A stretch of 51,404 bases of DNA, taken from contig JAYUOV010000030.1 of NCBI GenBank assembly GCA_043760535.1, forward strand, positions 1 to 51,404, written 5' to 3'. The position numbers and the translations under genes are program-made. A model generated the notes under the pieces. The model worked only from the letters and a program-made list of their open reading frames with translations. It was not told where the DNA came from and did not search any database. Below are positions 33,437 through 41,630 of this stretch, piece by piece. The DNA is from JAZKFT01 sp043760535 (GTDB lineage Bacteria > Bacteroidota > Bacteroidia > Chitinophagales > Chitinophagaceae). The first letter of the stretch is position 1, and the number at the start of each line of letters is the position of its first letter.

Positions 33437-34138
33437 TTATTGTTTATACGCCCTGGTATCACCAAATACCTGTTTCAATAGGTTGCTGGTTCTTGCATTA
33501 AAATCGGTGCGTATTTTATATTCGGTTGCTTCTATTTCGCTAAACATTTTATTGGCTACCAACTGTGCCAGTATGCTGGTAAAATCTATATTCAGCTTTT
33601 GCTTACCAATAACCGGTAATTCTTTGCCTGCCAGATCACCTAAGGTTTGGGGCAGTTTATATTCGCTTAGTACACTGGCTATTTCGGGCCTAATGGCATT
33701 GCGCAACGAATCGCCAACCGAGCTACGGAGGTAATTAGTAGCAGCATTGTAACCGCCACCCAATATGGCTACAGCATCTTTAAAATTAATACTGTGGATG
33801 CCGTTGATAAATACGGGGACCGTTTTCTCAGCACTTTTGGTAGCAGCACTTGTTAGGGTATTTTGAAACCGGGTTATTTCGCCTCCAAGGCCAAGCGTTT
33901 CCAAGGTTTTAATAATTTTTACCGCACCTTCTGGCAATACACCGTTAAGTATATTGGTGCCATTAAAGAGGCTTCCGTTCTGTGCATTGTTTTTGCCCTG
34001 CATTACGCCGTTTATTAGGGCTTCTTTTAGGCCGCCTGCAATATCTGCTTCGCCCAATAATGCTTTAACTACATCGCAGCTGCTAAATGTGCCTGTAATG
34101 GCTATGCACACTGCGAAAAATCTGAATTTTTTGATCAT
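33437..34138 (-). CDS. DUF4197 domain lipoprotein
   Basis: The 233-residue protein has a signal and lipobox FSSC (Cys21). The DUF4197 core follows: IAGGLKEALINGVMQGKNNA, VPVFINGIHSINFKDAVAIL, GGYNAATNYLRSS and the closing LLKQVFGDTRAYKQ. The family is periplasmic or outer membrane linked in many Gram-negative bacteria and has no known function. It stands alone with its own terminator. Identity is clear from the GI(D)F.DA..IL and ATxYLR blocks. Confidence 0.9.
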   Translation of the reverse strand: MIKKFRFFAVCIAITGTFSSCDVVKALLGEADIAGGLKEALINGVMQGKNNAQNGSLFNGTNILNGVLPEGAVKIIKTLETLGLGGEITRFQNTLTSAATKSAEKTVPVFINGIHSINFKDAVAILGGGYNAATNYLRSSVGDSLRNAIRPEIASVLSEYKLPQTLGDLAGKELPVIGKQKLNIDFTSILAQLVANKMFSEIEATEYKIRTDFNARTSNLLKQVFGDTRAYKQ

Positions 34139-34461
34139 ACTGTTTTTTTAATTTTTAATAAACGTTCCATTTAAGTTTGCTGGATAGTTTTGATGGTGAA
34201 TGGTTACATTACAAGGAAAATTTTTCTTTCCGTTAACTTTTTTTGGCTGTTAAATTTTCGTGCCTCTTTTTTATATAACTGGCCTTTGGCTATGCAGCGA
34301 ATACAAGGTTATGTAGTTATTAGGTATATAGTAATTACTATGTTTAAATCTTAATAGCTCTAGTTAAAATTCAATAATTTTATAACCCTGTGATCCCCAT
34401 CTTTTACGCTCATTATTAAGCAGCGCAAGATATAGTAAGTGCCAATCAATATTTGATATAG
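34139..34461. other. 323-bp intergenic region, nothing recognised
   Basis: AT-rich stretch between the DUF4197 start and the sdaA stop, both read leftward. It should contain the DUF4197 promoter and the sdaA transcript end. No clear hairpin with a T tract and no open frame of interest were seen. Confidence 0.5.
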
Positions 34462-35889
34462 TCAGCACTCCGGTAAACCAAGCGGCACATCTACTGCTAA
34501 TCCACCATCGCTGGTTTCTTTGTATTTACTATTCATGTCTAATGCGGTTTGCCACATGGTGCGTATTACTTTATCCAGGCTTACCACAGCAAAATCGGGT
34601 GTGCTTTGCAGGGCTAGTTGCGATGCGGTTATGGCCTTTATAGCCCCCATGGTATTGCGTTCTATACAGGGTATTTGTACAAGGCCGCCAATAGGATCGC
34701 AAGTAAGACCCAGGTGGTGTTCCATAGCTATTTCGGCTGCCATTAGCACTTGCTTTTGGGTGCCACCCAATGCCTCGGTAAGAGCTGCGGCTGCCATAGC
34801 ACTGCTTACCCCTATTTCGGCCTGGCAGCCGCCCATGGCCGCACTAATAGTGGCACCTTTTTTAAAGATGCTTCCTATTTCAGATGCGGTGAGTAAAAAT
34901 TTAAAAATCTTATCGTCATTGTCGCCGCCGCAAAACACAATAAAGTATTGCAGCACAGCAGGTATTACACCGGCAGCCCCATTGGTTGGTGCTGTAACCA
35001 CACGGCCAAACGATGCATTTTCTTCGTTTACCGCCAGGGCAAAACAACTTACCCAATCTAGTATGTAGGTAAAACTTTGGCTGCCCTCTTTAATGGCAAG
35101 CACCCATTCGTTATAGTTTTCGTAGGGTTTGCCTGCTAATAATTTTTTGTTTAAATCAAAACCACGGCGTTTTACATTAAGGCCGCCGGGCAAGTGGCCA
35201 TTGGTGTGGCAACCACGATAGATACATGCTTTCATAGCTTGCCAAATGTTCATAACACCTGCCCTTGTTTGGGCTTCGGGCCGCCATGTACTTTCGTTTT
35301 CCAGCACTATTTCGTTTACGGAAAGGCCGGTTTTTATACACCAGTGCAAAATATCATCGGCCGTATTTATTGGGAATGGTAGCTGTACTATTTGTGTAGC
35401 TGTTGCAATTTTATTTTCTTGTACTACAAAGCCACCGCCAATAGAATAATAGGTTTCGCAAATAGTATCGCCGTTTTCAAAACCAGCCAGGATGCTCATA
35501 GCATTTGGGTGAAATGGCAAAGATTCTTTCATTAAAAACTGCACATCAGTTGAAGGGTCAAAAGCCAGTTTTTTTGCTCCACCAAAATTTAAAATATGGG
35601 CTGTTTTTAAAAAGTTAATTTTTGGTTCGATAGAATTTACCTCAATCGTTACCGGGTCTTCGTTGGCCAGGCCCAGCATACAGGCAATGTCTGTTCCGTG
35701 GCCGTGGCCGGTTTTAGCCAAAGAACCATACAGCAATACCTGCACCTGCGTTACGGTTTGTAACCGATTTTCGCAAGCTAGTTTTTGCACAAATTTTTGC
35801 GCAGCCCTCCATGGCCCAAGTGTATGCGAAGAAGATGGCCCAACGCCAATCTTAAACATGTCGAAAACGGAAATGGCTTCGTGTGGCAT
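34462..35889 (-). CDS. sdaA: L-serine ammonia-lyase, iron-sulfur dependent
   Basis: The 475-residue enzyme converts L-serine to pyruvate and ammonia with a [4Fe-4S] cluster. The beta domain starts ISVFDMFKIGVGPSSSHTLG (5-24), the signature of the family, and the alpha domain has APTNGAAGVIPAVLQ (about 305-319), CQAEIGVSSAMAAA and GLTCDPIGGLVQIPCIERN (about 400-418), which holds cluster cysteines. Both domains are in one chain as in E. coli SdaA. The gene is monocistronic. The start at 35889 is fixed by MPHEAISVFDMFKIG and lies 40 bp after a -7-like box. Confidence 0.97.
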   Translation of the reverse strand: MPHEAISVFDMFKIGVGPSSSHTLGPWRAAQKFVQKLACENRLQTVTQVQVLLYGSLAKTGHGHGTDIACMLGLANEDPVTIEVNSIEPKINFLKTAHILNFGGAKKLAFDPSTDVQFLMKESLPFHPNAMSILAGFENGDTICETYYSIGGGFVVQENKIATATQIVQLPFPINTADDILHWCIKTGLSVNEIVLENESTWRPEAQTRAGVMNIWQAMKACIYRGCHTNGHLPGGLNVKRRGFDLNKKLLAGKPYENYNEWVLAIKEGSQSFTYILDWVSCFALAVNEENASFGRVVTAPTNGAAGVIPAVLQYFIVFCGGDNDDKIFKFLLTASEIGSIFKKGATISAAMGGCQAEIGVSSAMAAAALTEALGGTQKQVLMAAEIAMEHHLGLTCDPIGGLVQIPCIERNTMGAIKAITASQLALQSTPDFAVVSLDKVIRTMWQTALDMNSKYKETSDGGLAVDVPLGLPEC

Positions 35890-35928
35890 GGTGTTTTATA
35901 TGGAAAGATAGAATCAAATCACCTTTGT

Positions 35929-35936
35929 CAAAAATA
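35929..35936 (-). promoter_or_regulatory. probable -7 box of sdaA
   Basis: On the minus strand the sequence reads TATTTTTG, matching TAnnTTTG, 40 bp before the ATG. No good -33 element is visible. Confidence 0.33.
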
Positions 35937-36089
35937 AAAGTCCCGACTTTGATGGCGGTACTTTGTATAAATGATATTTTTTTGTTTTGCTTAAAAAACG
36001 GCCAGCAGGCCAGATATCGTTCTGCTCCGTTTAGTCCAGGGTTATAATTGAGAAAAGTTAACCGAAAGCAGCACGGTATTTTGGTTCAA

Positions 36090-36230
36090 GCGTCCGCTCA
36101 ATGTCATTAAATTAAGAAGATTAAAAAAAGTTAGGGAGTTCAAATATCATCGACACACCCAAATCTCCCCTTTAGGAGACAGGGGGCAACCCAAACACGA
36201 TTTTTTAACTTAATGACATTGAGCGTCCGC
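36090..36230. mobile_element. MITE-like element with 8-bp target duplication
   Basis: TCAATGTCATTAAATTAA (from 36098) and its near complement ending at 36222 (TTAACTTAATGACATTGA) form terminal inverted repeats of about 20 bp with one or two mismatches. They are flanked by a direct repeat GCGTCCGC at 36090-36097 and 36223-36230. The element is about 125 bp and encodes nothing. Its centre holds CTCCCCTTTAGGAGACAGGGGG, another palindrome-like segment. The remaining DNA around it (35890-36556) has no recognised gene. Confidence 0.72.
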
Positions 36231-36379
36231 AGCATATAAAGAGAACTAATAATATAGCCTGGCATGTCTGGGCTTTATCGTTTTTACTATGGCTACTTTT
36301 TTTATAAAGAGGTCTTTGAAGTAATAGACATTTTTGATGTTATTTATTTTATTGCTTTCATCAGCCCCCCCAAGTTTAA

Positions 36380-36468
36380 GCCATGGGTTAGTTGTGCTAG
36401 TGGTGGAATTTATTGATATTGTTTATGACAACACCCCAAATAAAAAAGCACCATACCTAGCCCATGGC
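36380..36468. repeat. inverted repeat with CCATGGG arms
   Basis: GCCATGGGTTAG (36380-36391) and CTAGCCCATGGC (36457-36468) are complementary apart from one G-T pair, 65 bp apart. A short open frame runs through but has no recognisable product. It may be a second small palindromic element. Confidence 0.45.
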
Positions 36469-36556
36469 CTTAGCCTTGAGTATAATTTCAGGTTGTGCGA
36501 AGCTGGTAACTTCCAATCTTTTAATACCTGTTTATGCAGTAATGGTGGCTAAAAAA

Positions 36557-36967
36557 CTAGTCAGCCGGAAACTCTACAAAGTTTCTTGGTGTTTCGTAGA
36601 GCCTTATTTTAATGTCTTTAGCAATATCTATTTTTACCCGAAGCAGGTTGTATATTACAATGGCAATATTTTCTGCTGTAGGGTTCAGGTCTTTAAATTC
36701 TACCGTATCCAAATTTAGGTTTTTGTGGTCGAAGCGTTCGTGTATTTCCTGTTTTACCAGGTCGCCCAGCACTTTTAAATCCATAACATAGCCTGTTAGT
36801 GGGTCCACTTCTCCAGTAATTTTTACTTCTAGCTCGTAATTGTGGCCATGAAAGTTGGGATAATTACAGCGGCCGAATATTGTAGCATTTTCTTCGCTAC
36901 TTATTAGCGGATTATTTAGCCGGTGGGCAGCATTAAAATGCTCTTTTCTAAAAACGGAAACTCTCAT
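36557..36967 (-). CDS. 6-pyruvoyl tetrahydropterin synthase / 6-carboxytetrahydropterin synthase family protein
   Basis: The 136-residue protein contains the zinc ligands His15 (FNAAHRL) and HGHNYELEV (about 40-48). The catalytic cysteine is in FGRCNYPNFHGH, with five residues between Cys and the first His. This C-x5-HGHNY spacing and the downstream FDHKNLNLD and RLYETPRNF match the eukaryote-like PTPS-II type better than E. coli QueD, which has C-x3-HGH. It would turn dihydroneopterin triphosphate into 6-pyruvoyl-tetrahydropterin. It is divergent from a second paralogue across 224 bp and close to folE, the enzyme that makes its substrate. The exact product needs experiment. Confidence 0.9.
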   Translation of the reverse strand: MRVSVFRKEHFNAAHRLNNPLISSEENATIFGRCNYPNFHGHNYELEVKITGEVDPLTGYVMDLKVLGDLVKQEIHERFDHKNLNLDTVEFKDLNPTAENIAIVIYNLLRVKIDIAKDIKIRLYETPRNFVEFPAD

Positions 36968-37191
36968 GTACCTGTATTTTTTATGAAATTAATAGATAAG
37001 TTTAGAAAGGAACACGTACAACATAAATTTGTGCGGATAACGACGGATTATATTTTGGCAACTTATGTGGTAAATAACGCTGCAAGGTGTTCGCAAATAT
37101 AAAATCTGCGAACATCTTATTAAGCCCGTGTTATTTGTGTTGCCATAAACTGTAACAATTTTCCTAAATCGGATGTTATCTTTATACAATT

Positions 37192-37602
37192 ATGGTATAT
37201 TTAACTAGAGTAGAGCATTTTAATGCAGCCCACAAACTATATAACCCCGAATGGAGCCGCGATGAGAACGAAGCTGTATTTGGAAAATGTGCCAACGATA
37301 ATTGGCATGGTCACAACTACGAAATTTTTGTGACTGTAAAAGGCCAACCTAATCCTGAAACAGGGTTTATTATAGATGCCAAACACCTGAGCAATCTTAT
37401 AAAAACCCATGTGCTAGACAAGGTGGACCACCGAAACCTAAACCTAGATGTGGATTTTATGAAGGGTAAAATGTGCAGTACCGAAAACTTTGTAATAGAA
37501 ATATGGAAGCAGCTAGCCCCACATATAATCGGCGGAAAGCTCCACCAGATAAGGCTTTACGAAACACCTAGGATTTTTGTGGATTATTATGGAGCGGAAT
37601 GA
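37192..37602 (+). CDS. 6-pyruvoyl tetrahydropterin synthase family protein, second copy
   Basis: The 136-residue protein parallels its divergent neighbour: HFNAAHKLYNPEWSRDENEA, FGKCANDNWHGHNYEIFVTV with the same C-x5-HGHNY spacing, KVDHRNLNLDVDFMKGK, STENFVIEIW and IRLYETPRIFVDYYG. All three zinc histidines, the catalytic Cys, and the Asp-His pair are kept, so it should be active. The identity between the two copies is moderate, which suggests an old duplication or separate roles rather than a recent copy. It is followed 182 bp later by folE on the same strand. Confidence 0.9.
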   Translation: MVYLTRVEHFNAAHKLYNPEWSRDENEAVFGKCANDNWHGHNYEIFVTVKGQPNPETGFIIDAKHLSNLIKTHVLDKVDHRNLNLDVDFMKGKMCSTENFVIEIWKQLAPHIIGGKLHQIRLYETPRIFVDYYGAE

Positions 37603-37784
37603 AGCAAATAGGCAAATGGGCAAAAATTATTTCGTCACCGTTTTTATGCTATTCCAAACTATTTTATTTTAATTGCGTTTATATTGTTGCACCTCATCTA
37701 AATTGGTTTTGCACACTCTCATATTAAATTTCACCTACACATCTGCATCAATGCTTTTTAACCATCATTTGTATATAAATAAAA

Positions 37785-38381
37785 ATGGCTTACAAAAAAA
37801 CAGAACAGTACGACGAAACAACTACACAGGGCTTATCGGTTGCATATAAATCGGCTCTAGAATTATTGGGTGAGGACTCCGAAAGAGAAGGACTGCTCAA
37901 AACGCCAGAACGTATTGCCAAAGCGATGCAGTTTCTTACACAAGGTTACCAGCAAGATCCAGTAGCCATCATTAATTCGGCTAAATTTCATGAAGCCGTA
38001 AACGAAATGGTGATTGTAAAAGATATAGAGCTGTACAGTATGTGCGAACACCACATGCTACCATTTATAGGCAAGGCTCATGTAGCATACATACCCAACG
38101 GCTGGATAACGGGCCTAAGTAAGGTGGCCCGTGTAGTAGATGTATTTGCACGCCGCCTGCAAGTACAGGAAAGGTTAACACATCAAATTTTAGAAGCTTT
38201 TCAGGAAGCATTGAATCCACAAGGTGTGGCAGTAGTAATAGAAGCCAAACACTTGTGTATGATGATGCGGGGCGTACAAAAGCAAAATAGCGTTACTACT
38301 ACTTCTGCATTTAGTGGACAGTTTAAGCATGAACCAACAAGAAGCGAATTTTTAAGGTTGATTAATAGCAATCTACATTAG
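37785..38381 (+). CDS. folE: GTP cyclohydrolase I
   Basis: The 198-residue enzyme converts GTP to 7,8-dihydroneopterin triphosphate, the first step of folate and biopterin synthesis and the substrate of the PTPS genes alongside. It shows REGLLKTPERIAKAM, the zinc site MCEHHMLPFIGKAHVAYIPN (about 85-104), LSKVARVVDVFARRLQVQER, and LCMMMRGVQKQNSVTTTSAF with the second zinc Cys. The length and motifs are those of type IA enzymes. A hairpin terminator follows within 21 bp. Confidence 0.97.
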   Translation: MAYKKTEQYDETTTQGLSVAYKSALELLGEDSEREGLLKTPERIAKAMQFLTQGYQQDPVAIINSAKFHEAVNEMVIVKDIELYSMCEHHMLPFIGKAHVAYIPNGWITGLSKVARVVDVFARRLQVQERLTHQILEAFQEALNPQGVAVVIEAKHLCMMMRGVQKQNSVTTTSAFSGQFKHEPTRSEFLRLINSNLH

Positions 38382-38401
38382 TAGTTTATAGTATATTTAA
38401 T

Positions 38402-38432
38402 AAAAAATGGCAGGTAATACCTGCCATTTTTT
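38402..38432 (+). terminator. terminator after folE
   Basis: AAAAAATGGCAGG pairs with CCTGCCATTTTTT around a TAATA loop, with the T run forming part of the stem. It lies 20 bp after the folE stop and could act in both directions, also ending the Bat-like gene from the right. Confidence 0.85.
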
Positions 38433-38514
38433 ATTGAATGAAGTAATAAAGGATTCTGGTGCCTTTAAGTAAATTGTAAATAACATACTAACCCCCAATT
38501 CACTAATCCCAGTT

Positions 38515-40146
38515 TTACCAATCCTTCTCTGGCTGCTTGCTATTTACCTTTTGTTTTTGGTTAAGCCGCTGTTGTAATTTTTTTTCTTCCTGGCGAAGGG
38601 CTTGAAGTTTTTGCTCGGCATTTTCTTTACTTATTTTGGGTTTGGGTTGTTCCTGTTGCTGTTCTTTTTCGTCTTTTTTTTCCTGCTCCTTCTTGTCTTT
38701 TTTTTCTTGTTCTTTTTTTTCTTCTTTCTTATCGTCTTTCTTCTTATCATCCTTTTTATCCTCTTTTTTTTGCTGTTGTTGTTCGTTTAGGGCTTTCTGT
38801 AAATTCTCCCTTGTTTCTTCATCGGCAGGGTTGGCCTTTAACGATTGTTTTAATGCCTCAATGGCTTCGGGTAATTTCTGCTGTTTTAATAGAGAAACGC
38901 CTTTGTTGTAAAGGCTTTTGGCCAAAAGCTGTTTGTCTGTTTTGTTAGCGGCTAGGGCTTCGTATTGTTTAGTGGCTTCTTCAAATTTGCCGCTTTTGTA
39001 CTTTGTATTTCCCAGATTAAAAACAGCTGTTTTGTTAGTATTGTTTTGCTTCAATGCTTCTTCGTATCGCTTGCTGGCTTCATCAAATTTTTGTTCTTTG
39101 TAAGCATCATTTCCTTTTCGTACTAGTTCATTTTCTTTTTGTGCAAATGCATTAGAAAAGCTGCAAAGCAGCAATAGGATAACGGATGCTGTTTTTGAAA
39201 ACTTTTCGCTAGCTGGCGTATTTATGATGGCTGCTTTTTGCAAGGCCGGTTGCTTGGTTTGTGTCATTTTTTTCTTTTCGGTTACCAATAATTCTATGGT
39301 AAGCAATAGCGTGGCTAATACTACAAAAATCCAGAAGTAGCTGCTGTAATTGGTAAGCGAACTATCGGTTATTTGTTTTTTATCCATGGCGCTTACCTGG
39401 CTGGCTATTTTGTTGGCCGCATCAGTAGCATCGTTTAGCAATTGGTAGCTGCCATTAGTTTGTGCAGCAATGTCTTCCAATGCTCTTTCGTTCAGTTTGG
39501 TAACTACGGCATTCCCCTGATCGTCCCGTTTGTATTCTCCAGAAGTGGCATCCATAATAGGCGAACCAGCAGGCGAACCCACTCCAATGGTATTTATAAT
39601 TACACCTTTGTCTTTTAATTCTTTTGCTGTGGCAATGGCCGCATCGTCGTGGTCTTCGCCATCGCTAATGAGTAGTATGGATTTGTATTTTTTTTCTTGA
39701 ACGGATAAAGAACGGTTGCACAGCAGCAAAGCTTCGCCAATATTTGTGCCTTGCAGCGGTATAATATCGGGGTTAATGGTACTAAGAAACAATTTGGCGG
39801 CCGATGCATCGGTGGTTAAGGGCATTTGTAAATAAGCATTGCCTGCAAATACTACAAGCCCCAAACGATTGCCTTCTAACTGATCGATGATTTTGCTGAT
39901 AAGCAGCTTCGCTTTTTCCAGCCTGTTGGGCTGAATATCTTTAGCCATCATGCTATTGCTTACGTCAAGGGCAATCATCAGGTCGGTGCCCGAAAGTTTT
40001 ATTTTTTCGCTGCTGTCGGGCTTACGAAAATTTACCAATGCCAGTACTAGTAATATTAAGGCAGCTAATGGTAGTAAGGCTTTCAGTAAAAATTTCTTAT
40101 GGCTGTAGGTAGCAATCAGTTGCTGCACCAAACCATGGTCGCCCAT
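38515..40146 (-). CDS. VWA-TPR membrane protein (BatB/BatC-like fusion)
   Basis: The 543-residue protein begins with a TM helix (about 20-42), then a von Willebrand A domain with the MIDAS motif DVSNSM (about 60-65), TNIGEAL and LISDGEDHDD (about 163-172). A second TM (about 270-290) is followed by a third hydrophobic stretch, three TPR units (about 330-455, with NLGNTKYKSGKFEEATKQYE), and a long Lys/Glu/Gln coil. The order VWA then TPR corresponds to BatB joined to BatC of the aerotolerance operon. The first ATG (40146) omits a TM helix that is encoded in frame just upstream up to 40257 without an ATG, GTG or TTG, so the true start may be a rare codon. No batA gene is adjacent. Confidence 0.88.
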   Translation of the reverse strand: MGDHGLVQQLIATYSHKKFLLKALLPLAALILLVLALVNFRKPDSSEKIKLSGTDLMIALDVSNSMMAKDIQPNRLEKAKLLISKIIDQLEGNRLGLVVFAGNAYLQMPLTTDASAAKLFLSTINPDIIPLQGTNIGEALLLCNRSLSVQEKKYKSILLISDGEDHDDAAIATAKELKDKGVIINTIGVGSPAGSPIMDATSGEYKRDDQGNAVVTKLNERALEDIAAQTNGSYQLLNDATDAANKIASQVSAMDKKQITDSSLTNYSSYFWIFVVLATLLLTIELLVTEKKKMTQTKQPALQKAAIINTPASEKFSKTASVILLLLCSFSNAFAQKENELVRKGNDAYKEQKFDEASKRYEEALKQNNTNKTAVFNLGNTKYKSGKFEEATKQYEALAANKTDKQLLAKSLYNKGVSLLKQQKLPEAIEALKQSLKANPADEETRENLQKALNEQQQQKKEDKKDDKKKDDKKEEKKEQEKKDKKEQEKKDEKEQQQEQPKPKISKENAEQKLQALRQEEKKLQQRLNQKQKVNSKQPEKDW

Positions 40147-40628
40147 TTTGGTTACGATGGTTTTTTTCCACCGCAGGGCTAAAAAAATAAGTGCTGCTAC
40201 TGGGATAATGAGTAGCAGGTAAAGCAGGTATGATATGTTTTCTGGGGAGATGATGATTGATTTTTAGTTTGAAATATCTAAGAAAATTTAAAAAAGCCTT
40301 CCATCATAGCCTCAAATATGCAGCCAATTATATCAAAAAGAAGCCAATTTTTGGGCTTTTTTTCTACCGGCAAACTTTTCTTTTTTTTTGTAATCTCTGA
40401 TAACGAAAAAGCCGATTACGCCCGATACTTTAATTTTTGCAGCCATCGCATTCCATTTTGCTGCAAGCTAAAATTTAGAATGAAAAAGATATGGTAATTG
40501 TAGCTCCTCACCATCCACCCCCGTGAGGCAAGAACCTGCCACCCCCGCCAGGCGGCGGATAATAATTTGCAGCGGCAGTCTTTATTTTAAAGTGCTGCTA
40601 TTACACGAATGAACCAATCAACCAATTC
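40147..40628. other. 482-bp region: in-frame N-terminal extension of the Bat gene plus non-coding DNA
   Basis: Positions 40147-40257 (minus strand) encode a TM-like segment in frame with the Bat-like gene (SPENISYLLYLLLIIPVAAL and on), ended upstream by TAA at 40264-40266. The rest has no gene. A G/C-rich repeat-like stretch CACCCCCGCCAGGCGGCGG occurs near 40540-40558, inside otherwise AT-rich DNA. Confidence 0.6.
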
Positions 40629-41450
40629 CTACTTCTTTCCTTCAAAAAAGCCCAATTGCTTTAAAATGCCTTTTAAAATGTTCATCCTTATGGCTACCAT
40701 ATCGGGGTTGGGTTCTTTGGTTTCTACGTTCATGCTAAAGAAATAAACGTGCTGGTTTTCCTCTATCCAGCCCACTACCCAACCGAGCGAATTGCCGTTT
40801 GGTAAAAATCCCAAGCCAGTTTTATAGCTCAGTTTGTAGTTGGCATTGCTTTCTTTCAGCATCATTCCGTTTACCATTTCCTGGCTTCGGGCATTAAATA
40901 CCAGTTGCTTAAAGTAGAGCTTCTTCATCAGCCCCAGCTGTTCATCGGCTGTTATTTTAAGGCTGTTATCCAGCCAAAAAGTATCGATGGCCGAAGTGAT
41001 TTTACAGGTACCGTATTTTATAGAATCCAGCCACATCTGCATGGTGTCTTTGCCAATGCGGCGGGCTACTTCCTGGTAGTAGCCTACATTACTCAGGGCA
41101 AAGGCTTCCTTCATGTTCATGTCTTTGTTCCAGGTATCAAGCCAGCGTTTTTGGCCATCCCAGGGTATTACTACGCTATCGCTAAAAATACGGCCGGTGT
41201 GCAGGGCTATTAGGGAGTTTACCACTTTAAAAGTAGAGGCGGGCAAGTACGCACTATCCCTAAACCGCGGCAGGTTGTAGAGTGTAAACTGGTTTTGCCC
41301 ATTATCCCAAAGGCCAAAGCAGCCATCTACTTTATTACCATCAAAATACTTTTTTAAGCTATTATCTACATTGGTATTGTTAGGGCTGCAGGCAGCTAAT
41401 ACAATAAGGCAAAAGGCAAAAGGTAAAAGGTGAAAGGTGCTTTTGGGCAT
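40629..41450 (-). CDS. class D beta-lactamase (OXA-like) lipoprotein
   Basis: The 273-residue serine beta-lactamase has a lipobox VLAAC (Cys21). Its motifs are PASTFK with nucleophile Ser72 and Lys75 (the residue carboxylated in class D), SNV (120-122), YGT (146-148, where OXA enzymes usually have YGN), KTG (210-212) and WVVGWIEE (about 225-232). The spacing fits class D throughout. The gene is flanked by unrelated genes and has no nearby regulator or IS, so it is probably a chromosomal resident enzyme. Its substrate range cannot be read from the sequence. Confidence 0.93.
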   Translation of the reverse strand: MPKSTFHLLPFAFCLIVLAACSPNNTNVDNSLKKYFDGNKVDGCFGLWDNGQNQFTLYNLPRFRDSAYLPASTFKVVNSLIALHTGRIFSDSVVIPWDGQKRWLDTWNKDMNMKEAFALSNVGYYQEVARRIGKDTMQMWLDSIKYGTCKITSAIDTFWLDNSLKITADEQLGLMKKLYFKQLVFNARSQEMVNGMMLKESNANYKLSYKTGLGFLPNGNSLGWVVGWIEENQHVYFFSMNVETKEPNPDMVAIRMNILKGILKQLGFFEGKK

Positions 41451-41468
41451 GGTAATTTTTTAGTGATG

Positions 41469-41476
41469 CAAATGTA
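41469..41476 (-). promoter_or_regulatory. probable -7 box of the beta-lactamase gene
   Basis: On the minus strand TACATTTG matches TAnnTTTG and lies 18 bp before the ATG at 41450. A TTTG occurs only 13 bp upstream, closer than usual for a -33 element. Confidence 0.35.
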
Positions 41477-41630
41477 AAGGAAGAGAAAACAAAGAATATC
41501 ATCAACGGTGTAGCTATCTAAACGAATTAGTACGTAATTAAATTAAACAATCCCAATACAGGCTTTGTTTGAAACTTCTGCATTGTAATGTGTAATTAAA
41601 ATCAAAATTCTAAAAACCTAAATTGCTCCT

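Noticed and set aside
34520..35068. 182-codon plus-strand frame inside sdaA
   Set aside because: Antisense to conserved sdaA sequence; no recognisable product.
36334..36718. Small plus-strand frames before the first PTPS gene
   Set aside because: They run through an inverted repeat and into the antisense of the PTPS gene; no family features.
38602..38911. Plus-strand frames very rich in Leu, Phe and Ser opposite the Bat-like gene
   Set aside because: They are antisense readings of the Lys/Glu/Gln coiled tail.
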